DNA from: Nonomuraea ceibae
Lineage (GTDB): Bacteria; Actinomycetota; Actinomycetes; Streptosporangiales; Streptosporangiaceae
NCBI RefSeq assembly: GCF_019396325.1
Contig: NZ_JAHKRO010000016.1
Coordinates: 49,440-113,439 of the forward strand
Length of the DNA: 64,000 nt
Reading direction: 5' to 3'
Of the stretch, positions 40,071-51,700 are shown piece by piece. The notes beneath the pieces are model-generated. The model ran no database searches. It worked only from the letters and a program-made list of their open reading frames with translations, and was not told the origin of the DNA. The stretch's first letter is position 1, and every line of letters begins with the position of its first letter. The position numbers and the translations under genes are program-made.

Positions 40071-40094
40071 AGCTTGTGAAAGCATTCACAAGCT
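40071..40094 (-). promoter_or_regulatory. Rex redox-sensor operator upstream of ndh
   Basis: AGCTTGTGAA at 40071-40080 and TTCACAAGCT at 40085-40094 are perfect 10-bp arms separated by AGCA. The core TTGTGAA-N4-TTCACAA matches the Rex operator consensus of Streptomyces and other Gram-positives. It is centred about 32 bp from the ndh start, within the likely promoter. The Rex gene itself is not in the window. Confidence 0.82.
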
Positions 40095-40141
40095 TACGCC
40101 ACGCTTATCCGCGAAGGCCAACGCGGGGATGGTGCAACGCG

Positions 40142-40936
40142 TCACACCGAGAGCTCGACCGCCCGCGCGAAGATCCCGTCGAGCATGTCGGCCGTCACCC
40201 TGCCGGTGAACGTGTTCTGCTGGCTCGGGTGGTAGCAGCCCAGCAGCGTCACGGGCGCGCTCCCGTACGTGACCTCGACCTCGGCGCCGTGCCCGAACGG
40301 CGGCCTGCTGCGCGGCAGCGCGTAGCCCGCCTCCCGCAGGGCCGGCCACATCGCCTGCCAGGCGTAGCCGCCGAGCGCGACGACCACCCGCACGCTGCCG
40401 GCCACCATCGCGATCTCACGGGCCATCCACGGGAAGCAGGTGGCCTTCTCCTCGGGCAGCGGCTTGTTCGCGGGCGGCGCGCACCGCACCGACGCCAGCA
40501 TCCGCGTCCCGACCAGCTTCTGCCCGTCACCGGCGTACGTGCTCGTCGCCTGCACCGCCAGCCCGGTGCGGTGCAGCGAGGCGAACAGCCAGTCGCCGCT
40601 GCGGTCGCCGGTGAAGATCCGGCCGGTCCTGTTGCCGCCGTGCGCGGCCGGAGCCAGGCCGACGAGCAGGATCCGCGGGTGCTCCTCGCCCCACCCGGCG
40701 ATGGGCCGCCCCCAGTAGGTCTCGTCCGCGAACGCCCGCCGCTTGACGTCGGCCACCTCCTCGCGCCAGGCCACCAGGCGCGGGCAGGCCCGGCAGACCG
40801 ACTGCCGGGCGGTGAGGTCGGCCAGGTCGCGGCTGGAGTCCGCCAGCGCGCGCACGTCCGAGGGACCGGCGGCCACGGGCGTGGCGGGGGTCGCGGGGTC
40901 GTCGGGCCAGCCGGTGCCGGGAGGTACGTAGCTCAT
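40142..40936 (-). CDS. Type 5 uracil-DNA glycosylase (UdgB)
   Basis: A 264-residue family 5 uracil-DNA glycosylase, removing uracil and some other deaminated bases from DNA. Motif I is [17 protein letters not shown], with Ala in place of the catalytic Asp/Asn of other families, as is normal for type 5. Motif III is [14 protein letters not shown]. Four cysteines ([22 protein letters not shown]) fit the 4Fe-4S site. The ATG is at 40936. It lies between ndh and the HAAS-domain gene, all on the minus strand. Confidence 0.94.
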   Translation of the reverse strand: MSYVPPGTGWPDDPATPATPVAAGPSDVRALADSSRDLADLTARQSVCRACPRLVAWREEVADVKRRAFADETYWGRPIAGWGEEHPRILLVGLAPAAHGGNRTGRIFTGDRSGDWLFASLHRTGLAVQATSTYAGDGQKLVGTRMLASVRCAPPANKPLPEEKATCFPWMAREIAMVAGSVRVVVALGGYAWQAMWPALREAGYALPRSRPPFGHGAEVEVTYGSAPVTLLGCYHPSQQNTFTGRVTADMLDGIFARAVELSV

Positions 40937-40954
40937 GACACCGATGGTGCCCGA

Positions 40955-41863
40955 TCAGCGCGGCTCGGACGTCGCGCAGGCCGACGGCGCGGGCACCACG
41001 TCGGACTTGCCGCCCTCCAGCTCGCGCAACCGCCTGGCCTCGGCCTCCTCGGCGGTCACCAGGGGCAGCGGGTAGCGGTTGCGGATCACGTCACCGCACG
41101 CCGGGTCGATCTCCAGGCCGTGCTCCTCCGGCGACAGCACGAGCGGCCTGCCGTCCTGGTCGTAGACGTCCACGCCCACGAGCGCCTTGCCGTCCTTGTA
41201 GAGCCGGATGTTGGTGACGGCGGCGGCGAACGGCGATCCCGAGCCGACCAGCACGACATCGGGCCGCACCGACTGCGGCGTCGGGGAGAACGCCTGCTCC
41301 GGGACGGGTGCGGCGCCCGCCAGCATCCCCGCCAGCAGCGCCACCGCGGCCGCCGCGTTGGCGGCGACGGCCAGCGAGAGGGCCGGCCATCCCCCGCGGC
41401 GCCGCCCCAACCACACCGACGCCGCCACGGCCACGGCGACCACCAGGATCTCGACGGCGCCGCCCGGCACGAGTCCGGGACCCTCGGCCGCCGGGCCCGG
41501 ATTGAGCGCCAGCGCCGCCATGCCCAGCGCGTAGCCCCGCAGCACCCACCAGCCCGGCCGCAGCTCCCGCAGGAAGCCCGTGGCGCCCCCGTAGAGGCTG
41601 TGCCGCCGCACCCGGGCCACGAACCCTGCGGCCATCTCACGCGGCCTCCTGCGGCCGCTGACGGCCTCGGGGCGGCCCGCGTAGGCGGCCCGGAGCTCCT
41701 CGGCGTAGGCGTCGGGCGGGCCGAGCCGGTCCTCCAGCGACGCGTCCGACTCGGCGGCGATCTCCGCCAGATGGTCGTCCAGGTCCTCCAGCAGCTCCTC
41801 GCGCTCGGGATGGCGTGCCAGAGCCTCGCGCACGGCCCGCGCGTAAGCATCGTGATCAGTCAT
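40955..41863 (-). CDS. HAAS-type membrane protein in PadR operon
   Basis: A 302-residue protein. Its N-terminal 60 residues (YARAVREALARHPEREELLEDLDDHLAE) look like the HAAS/DUF1700 helical domain found beside PadR regulators. Four to five membrane segments follow at about residues 105-190, then an extracellular C-terminal domain (about 195-302). The role is unknown; such pairs are taken as membrane-linked signalling or envelope-stress modules. The start ATG lies 8 bases inside the PadR gene, so the two are coupled. Confidence 0.82.
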   Translation of the reverse strand: MTDHDAYARAVREALARHPEREELLEDLDDHLAEIAAESDASLEDRLGPPDAYAEELRAAYAGRPEAVSGRRRPREMAAGFVARVRRHSLYGGATGFLRELRPGWWVLRGYALGMAALALNPGPAAEGPGLVPGGAVEILVVAVAVAASVWLGRRRGGWPALSLAVAANAAAAVALLAGMLAGAAPVPEQAFSPTPQSVRPDVVLVGSGSPFAAAVTNIRLYKDGKALVGVDVYDQDGRPLVLSPEEHGLEIDPACGDVIRNRYPLPLVTAEEAEARRLRELEGGKSDVVPAPSACATSEPR

Positions 41864-42185
41864 GCGGCCCCTCCTTCAACAGGGAGTCCATGGTGGCGGC
41901 GAACGAGGTCCAGGTCGCCGCCGACGAGGCGAGCTGCCGGCGTCCGGCGTCGTTGAGCCCGTAGTACTTGCGGTGCGGCCCCTCGTCGGAGGCGACCACG
42001 TACGAGGTCAGCGCGCCCGCCTTGAACAGGCGGCGCAGCGTGCCGTAGACGGACGCGTCGCCGACCTCGGTGAGCCCGGCCTCCCTGAGGCGGCGGACGA
42101 CGTCGTAGCCATAGCCGTCGCGGTCGTCGAGCACCGCCAGGACGGCCAGGTCGAGCACGCCCTTGAGCAACTGGCTGCTATCCAC
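41856..42185 (-). CDS. PadR-family transcriptional regulator (second copy)
   Basis: A 109-residue PadR protein: QLLKGVLDLAVLAVLDDRDGYGYDVVRRL, recognition helix ASVYGTLRRLFKAGALTSY, wing GPHRKYYGLNDAGRRQL, and a short C-terminal helix. GTG at 42185 is chosen because TAGTGT lies 7 bases upstream with no ribosome site, giving a leaderless message. The operator palindrome overlaps that -10. It is the second PadR gene in the window followed by a coupled membrane protein; the two regulators differ in sequence and are not recent duplicates. Confidence 0.91.
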   Translation of the reverse strand: MDSSQLLKGVLDLAVLAVLDDRDGYGYDVVRRLREAGLTEVGDASVYGTLRRLFKAGALTSYVVASDEGPHRKYYGLNDAGRRQLASSAATWTSFAATMDSLLKEGPHD

Positions 42186-42189
42186 GCCA

Positions 42190-42205
42190 TGCACACTACT
42201 GTGCA
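42190..42205 (-). promoter_or_regulatory. Operator palindrome over the second PadR promoter
   Basis: TGCACA-CTAC-TGTGCA has perfect 6-bp arms and covers the minus-strand -10 TAGTGT (42198-42193). A TTGCCG-like -35 lies 18 bp further upstream. PadR autorepression is the likely role. Confidence 0.55.
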
Positions 42206-42228
42206 AAGCGTAATAGCGGCAAAAGGAA

Positions 42229-42257
42229 AACCGGGCGGCGCCAGGCGCCACCCGGTT
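42229..42257 (-). terminator. Hairpin terminator after the four-repeat secreted protein gene
   Basis: AACCGGGCGGCGCC and GGCGCCACCCGGTT pair over 14 positions with one mismatch, 9 bases past the stop at 42266. A-rich sequence follows on the plus strand, giving U-rich RNA after the stem on the minus strand. Confidence 0.65.
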
Positions 42258-42265
42258 CAGCGATC

Positions 42266-43669
42266 TCAGACCTTCTTGCAGGGCGCCTGGAAGGAGGCCG
42301 GGACCGCCTTCAGGAGCTTGCCGCTCGGGTCGAAGATCTTCAGCTCGGCCACGCCGTCCTTCGTCAGCTCGTTGAAGTTCTGCGAGAAGGAGACCGTGGT
42401 GGAGCCGTCACCGATGTTCGCGGAGCCGAGGTGCGTGCCCTCGTACGTCCACACGGCCTGGCCCTTGAAGCCGTTCTTGCCGGTCACCGTGGCCGAACCG
42501 GACAGGGTGCCGGACGGGCAGGTGTTCTCGCTCGCGCTCACCGAAGCGCCGGAGACCTCGTAGGAGGGCTCGGGCTTGGGCTCGTCACACGCAGCGTAGG
42601 ACTGCGTGATGGAGTCGCTGTTGTTCGGGCCGTAGACCGACAGCGTGATCTTGCCGCCGTTCTTCGCGGCGCCGTGCAGCGCCCGCTGCGAGAGCGAGAC
42701 GTTCTTGGTGCCGCTGCCGAAGTAGCGCGAACCCTGCTCGACCGCCTGGCCGTTCACGGACCAGACCCACCGGACGTCGGCGGCGCGGTTGAGGTTGATG
42801 TTGGCGTGCGCGCTGACCTTGCAGCCGTCGTGGTTGGTCGCCGTCACCAGGTCGGAGGCGGAGACCTTCACAGCCGGGGCCGGCGGGGTGTAGTCCTTGC
42901 ACCAGACCTTGTAGTAGGCCCGGTTCGAGTACTCACGGTCCGGGCTCAGGATCTGCAGGACCGCGGAGCCGCGCTGGCTGTGACGGGCGGTGATGCCCGC
43001 GTAGACCTTGCGGGAGTCCCAGACCTTGACCTTGCCGTAGTCCACGACGTCACCGTTGACGACCCAGCGGTAGCGCACCCAGGCCGGGCGGTTCACGGTG
43101 ATCCGGCCGGCGAAGTGGATCCGCTTGCCGGGGTCGCACGAGCCCACGTAGTGGGACGGGCTCGCCCAGGCGCGCGCGGAGACCCGCACGTCGTCGCGGG
43201 TGCCCTCGAGCTTCATGCAGTTGACCGAGAAGTAGCTCTTCTTCGAGGTCACCGTGCGCGGGCCGAGGACCTGCAGGGCCTGCCAGCCCTTGACGTCGCC
43301 CTTGAAGGTGACCTTCTCGGTGACCTTCACGGACTTCGTGCCCTTGACCTTGACGGTCTTGACCTTGCTCTTCGAGCCGTCGCCGTGGAGCCAGCGGTAG
43401 GCCAGCGTGGTCTTGGCCTTGCTGGAGACCTTGACCGTGGCGGAGAACGTCACCGACACCGGACAGGCGCCGACGTAGTCACGCTCCGACACCTTCGGCG
43501 TGGAGACGGAGACCTTGGCCTTCGTCTTGGCGGCCGCTGCCCCAGCGGTCGCGGAGGAGGCCGTGGCGGCCTGAGCGGGGCTGGACACCAGCCCGGCCAC
43601 CAGGCCGGCCAGCACGAAAGTGGAGGCGCCGAACGCCGCCACCTTCCGCGCTAACACAGAGGACTTCAT
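42266..43669 (-). CDS. Secreted protein with four tandem Ig-like, disulfide-paired modules
   Basis: A 467-residue exported protein. The signal peptide is residues 1-34 (ending SSPAQAATA). Four modules of about 95-105 residues follow, at about 58-155, 160-255, 270-365 and 380-467. Each opens with a Cys (YVGACPVS, YVGSCDPG, HDGCKVSA, ENTCPSG), has a central aromatic strand (YRWLHGDG, YRWVVNGD, WVWSVNGQ, VWTYEGTH), and closes with a second Cys (FSVNC, YKVWC, YAAC, QAPC). This suggests beta-sandwich domains with one disulfide each. There is no catalytic motif; adhesion or ligand binding is plausible. A Lys/Ser/Thr-rich stretch after the signal may span the wall. Confidence 0.88.
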   Translation of the reverse strand: MKSSVLARKVAAFGASTFVLAGLVAGLVSSPAQAATASSATAGAAAAKTKAKVSVSTPKVSERDYVGACPVSVTFSATVKVSSKAKTTLAYRWLHGDGSKSKVKTVKVKGTKSVKVTEKVTFKGDVKGWQALQVLGPRTVTSKKSYFSVNCMKLEGTRDDVRVSARAWASPSHYVGSCDPGKRIHFAGRITVNRPAWVRYRWVVNGDVVDYGKVKVWDSRKVYAGITARHSQRGSAVLQILSPDREYSNRAYYKVWCKDYTPPAPAVKVSASDLVTATNHDGCKVSAHANINLNRAADVRWVWSVNGQAVEQGSRYFGSGTKNVSLSQRALHGAAKNGGKITLSVYGPNNSDSITQSYAACDEPKPEPSYEVSGASVSASENTCPSGTLSGSATVTGKNGFKGQAVWTYEGTHLGSANIGDGSTTVSFSQNFNELTKDGVAELKIFDPSGKLLKAVPASFQAPCKKV

Positions 43670-43844
43670 GAATGAGGCTCCATTCCGTGAGGGAAGAGAT
43701 GCGCTCGGGAACGGTTGCCACGCCGACAGCCCTCTTGTGTCGCGCAATATGGCAAAGCCCCCGTTATGCACGATCACTAAAGCACAGAACTGATTGCGCG
43801 CTCAACACGAACGCAAGCGAGTTATGTCCCGATTTAGCCACTTT

Positions 43845-44789
43845 TCAGGCCAGGGACCACGCAATTCCATCGAGAATGTCATGCTCACTCACTACTACCT
43901 GCGCAAATGTGAACCGCCTCACGATGCGGTCCAGGATGAGCGCCCCCGCGCCGATGACGTCCACCCGGCCCGGATGCATCACGCCCAGCGCCGCCCGCTC
44001 ACCATGCGTCATCGCCAGCAGCCGCCGCGTCACCTCGTGCACCTGCTCGGCGGAGATGCGCGAATGGTGAATGCGCGCCGGGTCGTACTCCGGGAGCCCG
44101 AGCGCGACGCCCGCGACCGTCGTCACCGAACCGGCCAGCCCCACCAGCGTGTGCGCCTGGCGCACCGGGACCTCGGCCTCGACCCGGTCGAGCGCCTTCT
44201 CGACGTCGGCCACCACCGCCTCCAGCGCCTCGGCCGACGGCGGGTCGCCCGCGTCACGCAGGTGGCGCTCGGTCAGCCGCACGCAGCCGATGTCGACGGA
44301 GATCGCCGCCTCCGCGTGACGGGAGCCGACCACGAACTCGGTCGAGCCGCCGCCGATGTCGACGACCAGATAGGGCGGCAGCGGGCCCTGCGGCACCTCG
44401 GTCTCCGGCGACAGCCGCAGCAGGCCCCGCGTCGAGCCGGTGAACGACAGCTCCGCCTCCTCCGCGCCCGTCACCACCTCCGGCGCGACGCCGAAGATCT
44501 CCCGGACGCCGTCGGTGAACCGGTCGCGGTTGTCGGCGTCACGGGTGGCGCTGGTCGCCACCACCCTCGTGGCGACGGCCCCGTGCCGGTCGATCAGCTC
44601 GCGGTAGCGCAGCATGGCGCCGAACGTGCGCTCCAGCGCGTCGGGCGACAGCCGCCCGGTCCGGTCCACGCCCTCGCCGAGCCGGACGATCTCCATCCGC
44701 CGCTCGACCTCGGTCAGCGAGTCGTCGCCGACGTCGGCGATCAGCAGCCGCACCGAGTTGGTGCCGCAGTCGACGGCGGCTACGCGCAT
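43845..44789 (-). CDS. ppx: Ppx/GppA-family exopolyphosphatase
   Basis: A 314-residue phosphatase of the ASKHA fold that removes terminal phosphate from polyphosphate or pppGpp. The family motifs are AAVDCGTNSVRLLIAD at the N-terminus (phosphate 1), VVDIGGGSTEFVVG (phosphate 2), and GLAGSVTTVAGVAL. It corresponds to the short actinobacterial Ppx1/Ppx2 type without the C-terminal HD-like domain. ATG at 44789 overlaps the end of the DUF501 gene by 10 bases. The run eno-ftsB-DUF501-ppx is widely conserved in actinobacteria. Confidence 0.94.
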   Translation of the reverse strand: MRVAAVDCGTNSVRLLIADVGDDSLTEVERRMEIVRLGEGVDRTGRLSPDALERTFGAMLRYRELIDRHGAVATRVVATSATRDADNRDRFTDGVREIFGVAPEVVTGAEEAELSFTGSTRGLLRLSPETEVPQGPLPPYLVVDIGGGSTEFVVGSRHAEAAISVDIGCVRLTERHLRDAGDPPSAEALEAVVADVEKALDRVEAEVPVRQAHTLVGLAGSVTTVAGVALGLPEYDPARIHHSRISAEQVHEVTRRLLAMTHGERAALGVMHPGRVDVIGAGALILDRIVRRFTFAQVVVSEHDILDGIAWSLA

Positions 44790-45268
44790 GGTCCCTCACT
44801 CCACCAGTCGGGGAGCGCGTCCAGCGCCTCCCTGCCGAACGGGTTGCTGCCGGGCACCGCCAGCTCGTGCGCCACGAGCGCGTGCAGGCACTTGACCCGC
44901 AGCGGCATGCCGCCGGTGCTCTGCATGTCACGCGGGAGCGGCTCCAGGCCCTCCTCCTCGGCGGCCTTGTCACGCCGGGCGACGTAGTCGTCGTGCGCCG
45001 CCTGGTAGGCGGCGGCCAGCTCGGGGTCGTCGGCCAGCCGGTCCTGCATCCGGCGCATCAGCCCGGAGCCCTCCAGCGTGCCAATCGCGGAGGCGGCCCG
45101 CGGGCAGGTCAGGTAGTAGAGCGTGGGGAACGGCGAGCCGTCGGGCAGCCGCGGCGCGGTCTCGACCACGTCGGGGTTGCCGCACGGGCAGCGGTGCGCC
45201 ACCCCGCGCAACCCTCGGGGAGGCCGCCCCAGCTGCCGCTGGACCGCCTCGACGTCACTGCTCTCCAA
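44780..45268 (-). CDS. DUF501 family protein
   Basis: A 162-residue cytoplasmic protein of the DUF501 family, function unknown. Family features are QRQLGRPPRGLRGVAHRC with CPCGNPDVV (a possible metal site with three Cys), FPTLYYLTCPRA, and a helical middle followed by STGGMPLRVKCLHALVAH. The start is TTG at 45268, preceded by AGGAG 5 bases upstream and only 7 bases after the ftsB stop. It lies in the conserved eno-ftsB-DUF501-ppx order. Confidence 0.9.
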   Translation of the reverse strand: MESSDVEAVQRQLGRPPRGLRGVAHRCPCGNPDVVETAPRLPDGSPFPTLYYLTCPRAASAIGTLEGSGLMRRMQDRLADDPELAAAYQAAHDDYVARRDKAAEEEGLEPLPRDMQSTGGMPLRVKCLHALVAHELAVPGSNPFGREALDALPDWWSEGPCA

Positions 45269-45275
45269 CGCTCTC

Positions 45276-45767
45276 CTACTCCCCCTCGCCGGCCGTGCCG
45301 GCCTCACCGGTCTTGTCAGTCTCGCCGGTCTTGCCGGCCGGGTCGGCTTCGCCGGACGTGTCGGCCGGGTCGGTCACGCCCGCCCGGCGGCCGGTGCCGT
45401 CGTCGGCGGCCTGCACCGACTCCCAGAGCGTCTGGTACCACGGCGGCGCCGCCGCCGGCCGCTTGACCGCCGTCCTGCCCTTGCCCGGATCGGCGTCCAT
45501 CACCACGTAGCACTTCTCGCCCGGCCCGCAGTAGTGCAGCCGCTCCTTGGCCGTGCGCTTGATCCAGTTGGGGTCGCGCACCTGCTGCGCCTCGGCGAGC
45601 AGGCGCTGGCGCTCGGCCTCGACCCGCGCCTTCTCCTCCCGGAGCTCGGCGATGTTGCGCCGCTGGGCGATGTACTCGCGCACGGGGTAGGCCAGGCTCA
45701 TGGCGATCGCGCACACCACGATCGCCAGGATGGCGGCTCGCCCGGTCAGCTGCGGTCTCTTCGCCAA
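45276..45767 (-). CDS. Septum formation initiator FtsB/DivIC-like protein
   Basis: A 163-residue bitopic membrane protein of the division complex. A short cytoplasmic N-terminus, one membrane segment (residues about 10-28) and a coiled coil (about 35-65, RRNIAELREEKARVEAERQ) are followed by the conserved LHYCGPGEKCYVV and a disordered acidic Gly/Glu/Thr tail with repeated GETDKTGE-like units. The coiled coil pairs with FtsL. The only start is TTG at 45767, with GGGGG upstream. It lies between eno and the DUF501 gene. Confidence 0.92.
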   Translation of the reverse strand: MAKRPQLTGRAAILAIVVCAIAMSLAYPVREYIAQRRNIAELREEKARVEAERQRLLAEAQQVRDPNWIKRTAKERLHYCGPGEKCYVVMDADPGKGRTAVKRPAAAPPWYQTLWESVQAADDGTGRRAGVTDPADTSGEADPAGKTGETDKTGEAGTAGEGE

Positions 45768-45834
45768 CGCACTACCCCCTCAGACGGCGACGGGACCCGC
45801 GGCAGGACTCGCCCACCGCGGGCCGTACCCGAAA

Positions 45835-48092
<2,258 letters not shown>

Positions 48093-48094
48093 GC

Positions 48095-48700
48095 CTAGCC
48101 CTGCGGCTGCTGCTGCGGCTGGGCGGGCTGCAGCGGCTTGCCGAAGCGGCCCGGGTCGACGAAGCCCTGGTCCTGCTGGAAGGTGCCGTAGCGGGGGCTG
48201 AACTGCGTCTTGATGGAGTTGTACTCCTCGGCCCACATGGCCGCGGCCTGCTGGCTCTGGGTGCCGCCGAACTTCTCGATCAGCTTGGCCGCGCCCAGCT
48301 CGGCGCGCAGGTAGGGGCGCGCACCGGCCGGGGCGACGCCCTTGGACAGCAGGTTCATCTCGGGCGACTGCTGCTGGCCGGGCTGCTGGAGCGCGGCGTC
48401 GACCTCGGTCTCGGTGACCGTGATGCCGTGCTTGGCGGCGAGCTGCTGGTAGCGGGCCTGGTTGGTCATCCGGAACAGCACGAACTGGGTGACCGGCACG
48501 CCGAGCTGCTCGGGCGTGATGTTGGCCTTCTTCAGCGCGGCCTCGAACTCCTGGACGTTCCGGGTGAGATCGCTGGCCGAGATCCGCTGGTTGCCGACCA
48601 CGGCCGCCGCGCCGGCCTCGACAGGGGTAGAGCAGGCGGTCAGCGCGAGGACGCTGGCTCCCGCCGCGGCAGCGACCAAAACCGCTCGTATCGACTTCAC
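48095..48700 (-). CDS. SurA N-domain-like lipoprotein
   Basis: A 201-residue lipoprotein. The signal peptide ends with the lipobox LALTACSTP. The mature region resembles the SurA N-terminal chaperone domain (VVGNQRISASDLTRNVQEFE, TQFVLFRMTNQARYQQLAAKHGITVTETEVDAAL) without a peptidyl-prolyl isomerase domain. A Gln/Pro-rich tail closes it. It is probably an extracytoplasmic chaperone. GTG at 48700 is spaced well from GAAGGG; ATG at 48706 would be too close. It lies between mfd and mazG, a common actinobacterial arrangement. Confidence 0.9.
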   Translation of the reverse strand: MKSIRAVLVAAAAGASVLALTACSTPVEAGAAAVVGNQRISASDLTRNVQEFEAALKKANITPEQLGVPVTQFVLFRMTNQARYQQLAAKHGITVTETEVDAALQQPGQQQSPEMNLLSKGVAPAGARPYLRAELGAAKLIEKFGGTQSQQAAAMWAEEYNSIKTQFSPRYGTFQQDQGFVDPGRFGKPLQPAQPQQQPQG

Positions 48701-48726
48701 GTGCATCCCTTCGACAAAAATCGCCG

Positions 48727-51700
48727 CTAGCTTACCCGCGCCGGCTCGAGGAACATCGCCTCCACCAGGTCGCCACACCATTTGAGCAGGTCCAGGTCCC
48801 GCAGCAGCTGCCCGCCCAGCGGCTTGGTCTTGGGCACCGGCACCAGCAGCGTCTCGGCCGCCTGCTTGTAGACGGCCTTCTTGTAGAGCCGGTCGAGCCG
48901 GACCTGCTGCGACTCCTTCAGCACGGCCGGGCCGAACTTGATGTTCTGCCCCTGGAGCGTGACGTCGGTCAGCCCCGCCTGCCGCGCCTTGATCCGGAAC
49001 CTGGCGACCTCCAGCAGGTTCTCCACCTCGACGGGCGGCTTGCCGTAGCGGTCGGTCAGCTCCGCGCGCACCTCGTCGATGTGGATGGGCGCGGAGATCG
49101 CCGCGATCCGCTTGTACGCCTCCAGCCGCAGCCGCTCGGAGGTCACGTAGTCGTGCGGGATGTGCGCGTTGATCGGCAGCTCGACCTTGACGTCGTGCAC
49201 CTCCTCGGCCGGCTCGGCGCCCGACAGCTTGGCCTTCTGCTCCTGCACGGCCTCGGCCATCAGCCGCACGTACAGGTCGAAGCCGACACCCGCGATGAAG
49301 CCCGACTGCTCGGCGCCGAGCACGTTGCCGGCGCCGCGGATCTCCAGGTCCTTCATCGCCACGTACATGCCGGCGCCCATCTCGGTGTGCTGCGAGATCG
49401 TGGCCAGCCGCTCGTGCGCGGTCTCGGTCAGCGGCTTCTCCGGCGGGTAGAGGAAGTACGCGTAGCCGCGCTCGCGGCCTCGCCCGACCCGGCCGCGGAG
49501 CTGGTGGAGCTGCGACAGGCCGTAGTTGTCGGCCCGGTCGACGATGAGCGTGTTGGCGTTGGGCACGTCCAGCCCCGACTCCACGATCGTGGTCGAGACG
49601 AGCAGGTCGTACTCGCGCTCCCAGAAGCCCACCATGATCTTTTCGAGCTGGTGCTCGTTCATCTGGCCGTGCGCCACCGCGACGCGCGCCTCGGGCACCA
49701 GCTCGCGCAGCCGCGCGGCCACCCGGTTGATCGAGGCGACCCGGTTGTGCACGAAGAAGATCTGCCCGTCGCGCATCAGCTCGCGCCGGATCGCCGCCGC
49801 GATCTGCTTCTCGTCGTACGGGCCGACGAAGGTGAGGATCGGGTGGCGCTCCTCCGGCGGGGTGAGGATCGTGGACATCTCCCGGATGCCGGTCAGGCCC
49901 ATCTCCAGCGTGCGCGGGATCGGCGTGGCCGACATCGCCAGCACGTCGACCTGGGTGCGCAGGTGCTTCATGGCCTCCTTGTGCTCGACGCCGAACCGCT
50001 GTTCCTCGTCGATGATGATCAGGCCCAGGTCCTTGAACCTGACCTCGGGGCTGAGCAGCCGGTGGGTGCCGATGACCACGTCGACGGCGCCGGTGCGCAG
50101 GCCGTCGAGCGTGCCCTTGATCTCGGCGTCGGTCTGGAAGCGGGAGACCGGCTTGAGCGTGACGGGGAAGCTGGAGAAGCGCTCGGTGAACGTCGACATG
50201 TGCTGCTGCACCAGCAGCGTGGTCGGCACCAGCACGGCCACCTGCTTGCCGTCCTGCACCGCCTTGAAGGCCGCGCGCACCGCGATCTCGGTCTTGCCGT
50301 AGCCCACGTCGCCGCAGATCAGCCGGTCCATCGGGACGCCGCGCTCCATGTCGCGCTTGACCTCGTCGATGGCTTCGAGCTGGTCACCGGTCTCGGCGTA
50401 GGGGAAGGCGTCCTCCATCTCGCGTTGCCACGGGGTGTCGGGGCCGAAGGGGTGGCCGGGCGAGGCCATGCGCGCCGAGTAGAGGCGGATGAGCTCGCCG
50501 GCGATCTCCTTGACCGCTTTCTTGGCCCGCGACTTGGCCTTGGCCCAGTCGGCGCCGCCCATCCGGTTGAGCGTGGGCGCCTCGCCGCCGACGTAGCGGG
50601 TGACCTCGTCGAGCTGGTCGGTGGGCACGTAGAGGCGGTCGCCCTTGGCGTACTCGATGACCAGGTATTCGCGGGTGGCGCCCTGGACGGTGCGCTGGAC
50701 CATCTCCACGTAGCGGCCGACGCCGTGCTGCTCGTGCACGACGTGGTCGCCGACCTTGAGCTGGAGCGGGTCGACCATGTTGCGGCGGCGCGAGGGCAGG
50801 CGGCGCATGTCCTTGGTGGACGCCTTCTGGCCGACCAGGTCGAGGTGGGTGAGGACGGCCAGGCCGGGGGTGACGAAGCCGTGCTCCAGGAGGCCGGTGG
50901 TGACGTGGACGACCTTCGGCTCCGGCGCCTTGTCCAGATATTTCGTGAGACGGGCGGGGACGTCGACGCCCTTCAGCACCTCGACCATGCGCTCGGCCGG
51001 GCCGTGCCCCTCGCTGAGCAGCACGACCGCCTTGTCCTCGGCCAGCCAGCCCTTGACGTCCTCCAGCGCCTTGCGGGTGTCGCCCCGGTAGGCCTCGGAG
51101 TCGTGCGCGGCCAGCTCGACGCCGGTGCCGAACGGCGCCATCGACCACCACGGCTGCCCCAGGGAGCCGGCGTGGTCGCGGATCTCCTCCAGCGAGCGGA
51201 ACGCGGCGGCCCCGAGGTCGATCGGCGCCTCGCCGCCGGCGGCCGCGTTGATCCAGGACGCCTCCAGGAACTCCTGCGAGGTGCGCACCAGCTCCTCGGC
51301 CCGGCTCCTGATCCGCTCGGGGTCGCAGACGAACACCGCGGCCCGGTCCGGCAGGTGGTCGATCAGCAGGTCCATCTCCCCGGCCAGCGCCGGGGCGAAC
51401 GCCTCCATGCCCTCGACCGGGGTGCCCTCGGCGAGCTGGTCGAGCACCTCGGCGAGCGCCGGGTGCCGCTCGGCCAGCTCCCGCGCCCTGGCCCGGACCT
51501 CGCCGGTCAGCAGCAGCTCGCGGCAGGGCGGCGCGAACAGCCCGTCCTCGGCCGCCTCCAGCGAGCGCTGGTCGGCCACCTTGAACCAGCGGATCTCCTC
51601 GACCGTGTCGCCCCAGAACTCCAGCCGCAGCGGGTGCTCCTCGGTGGGCGGGAACACGTCGAGCAGCCCGCCGCGCACCGCGACCTCGCCGCGCTTCTCC

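Noticed and set aside
43670..43844. Possible c-di-AMP riboswitch before the four-repeat secreted protein
   Set aside because: The gap is only 175 bases and I cannot find the conserved ydaO core; no stable leader fold is evident.
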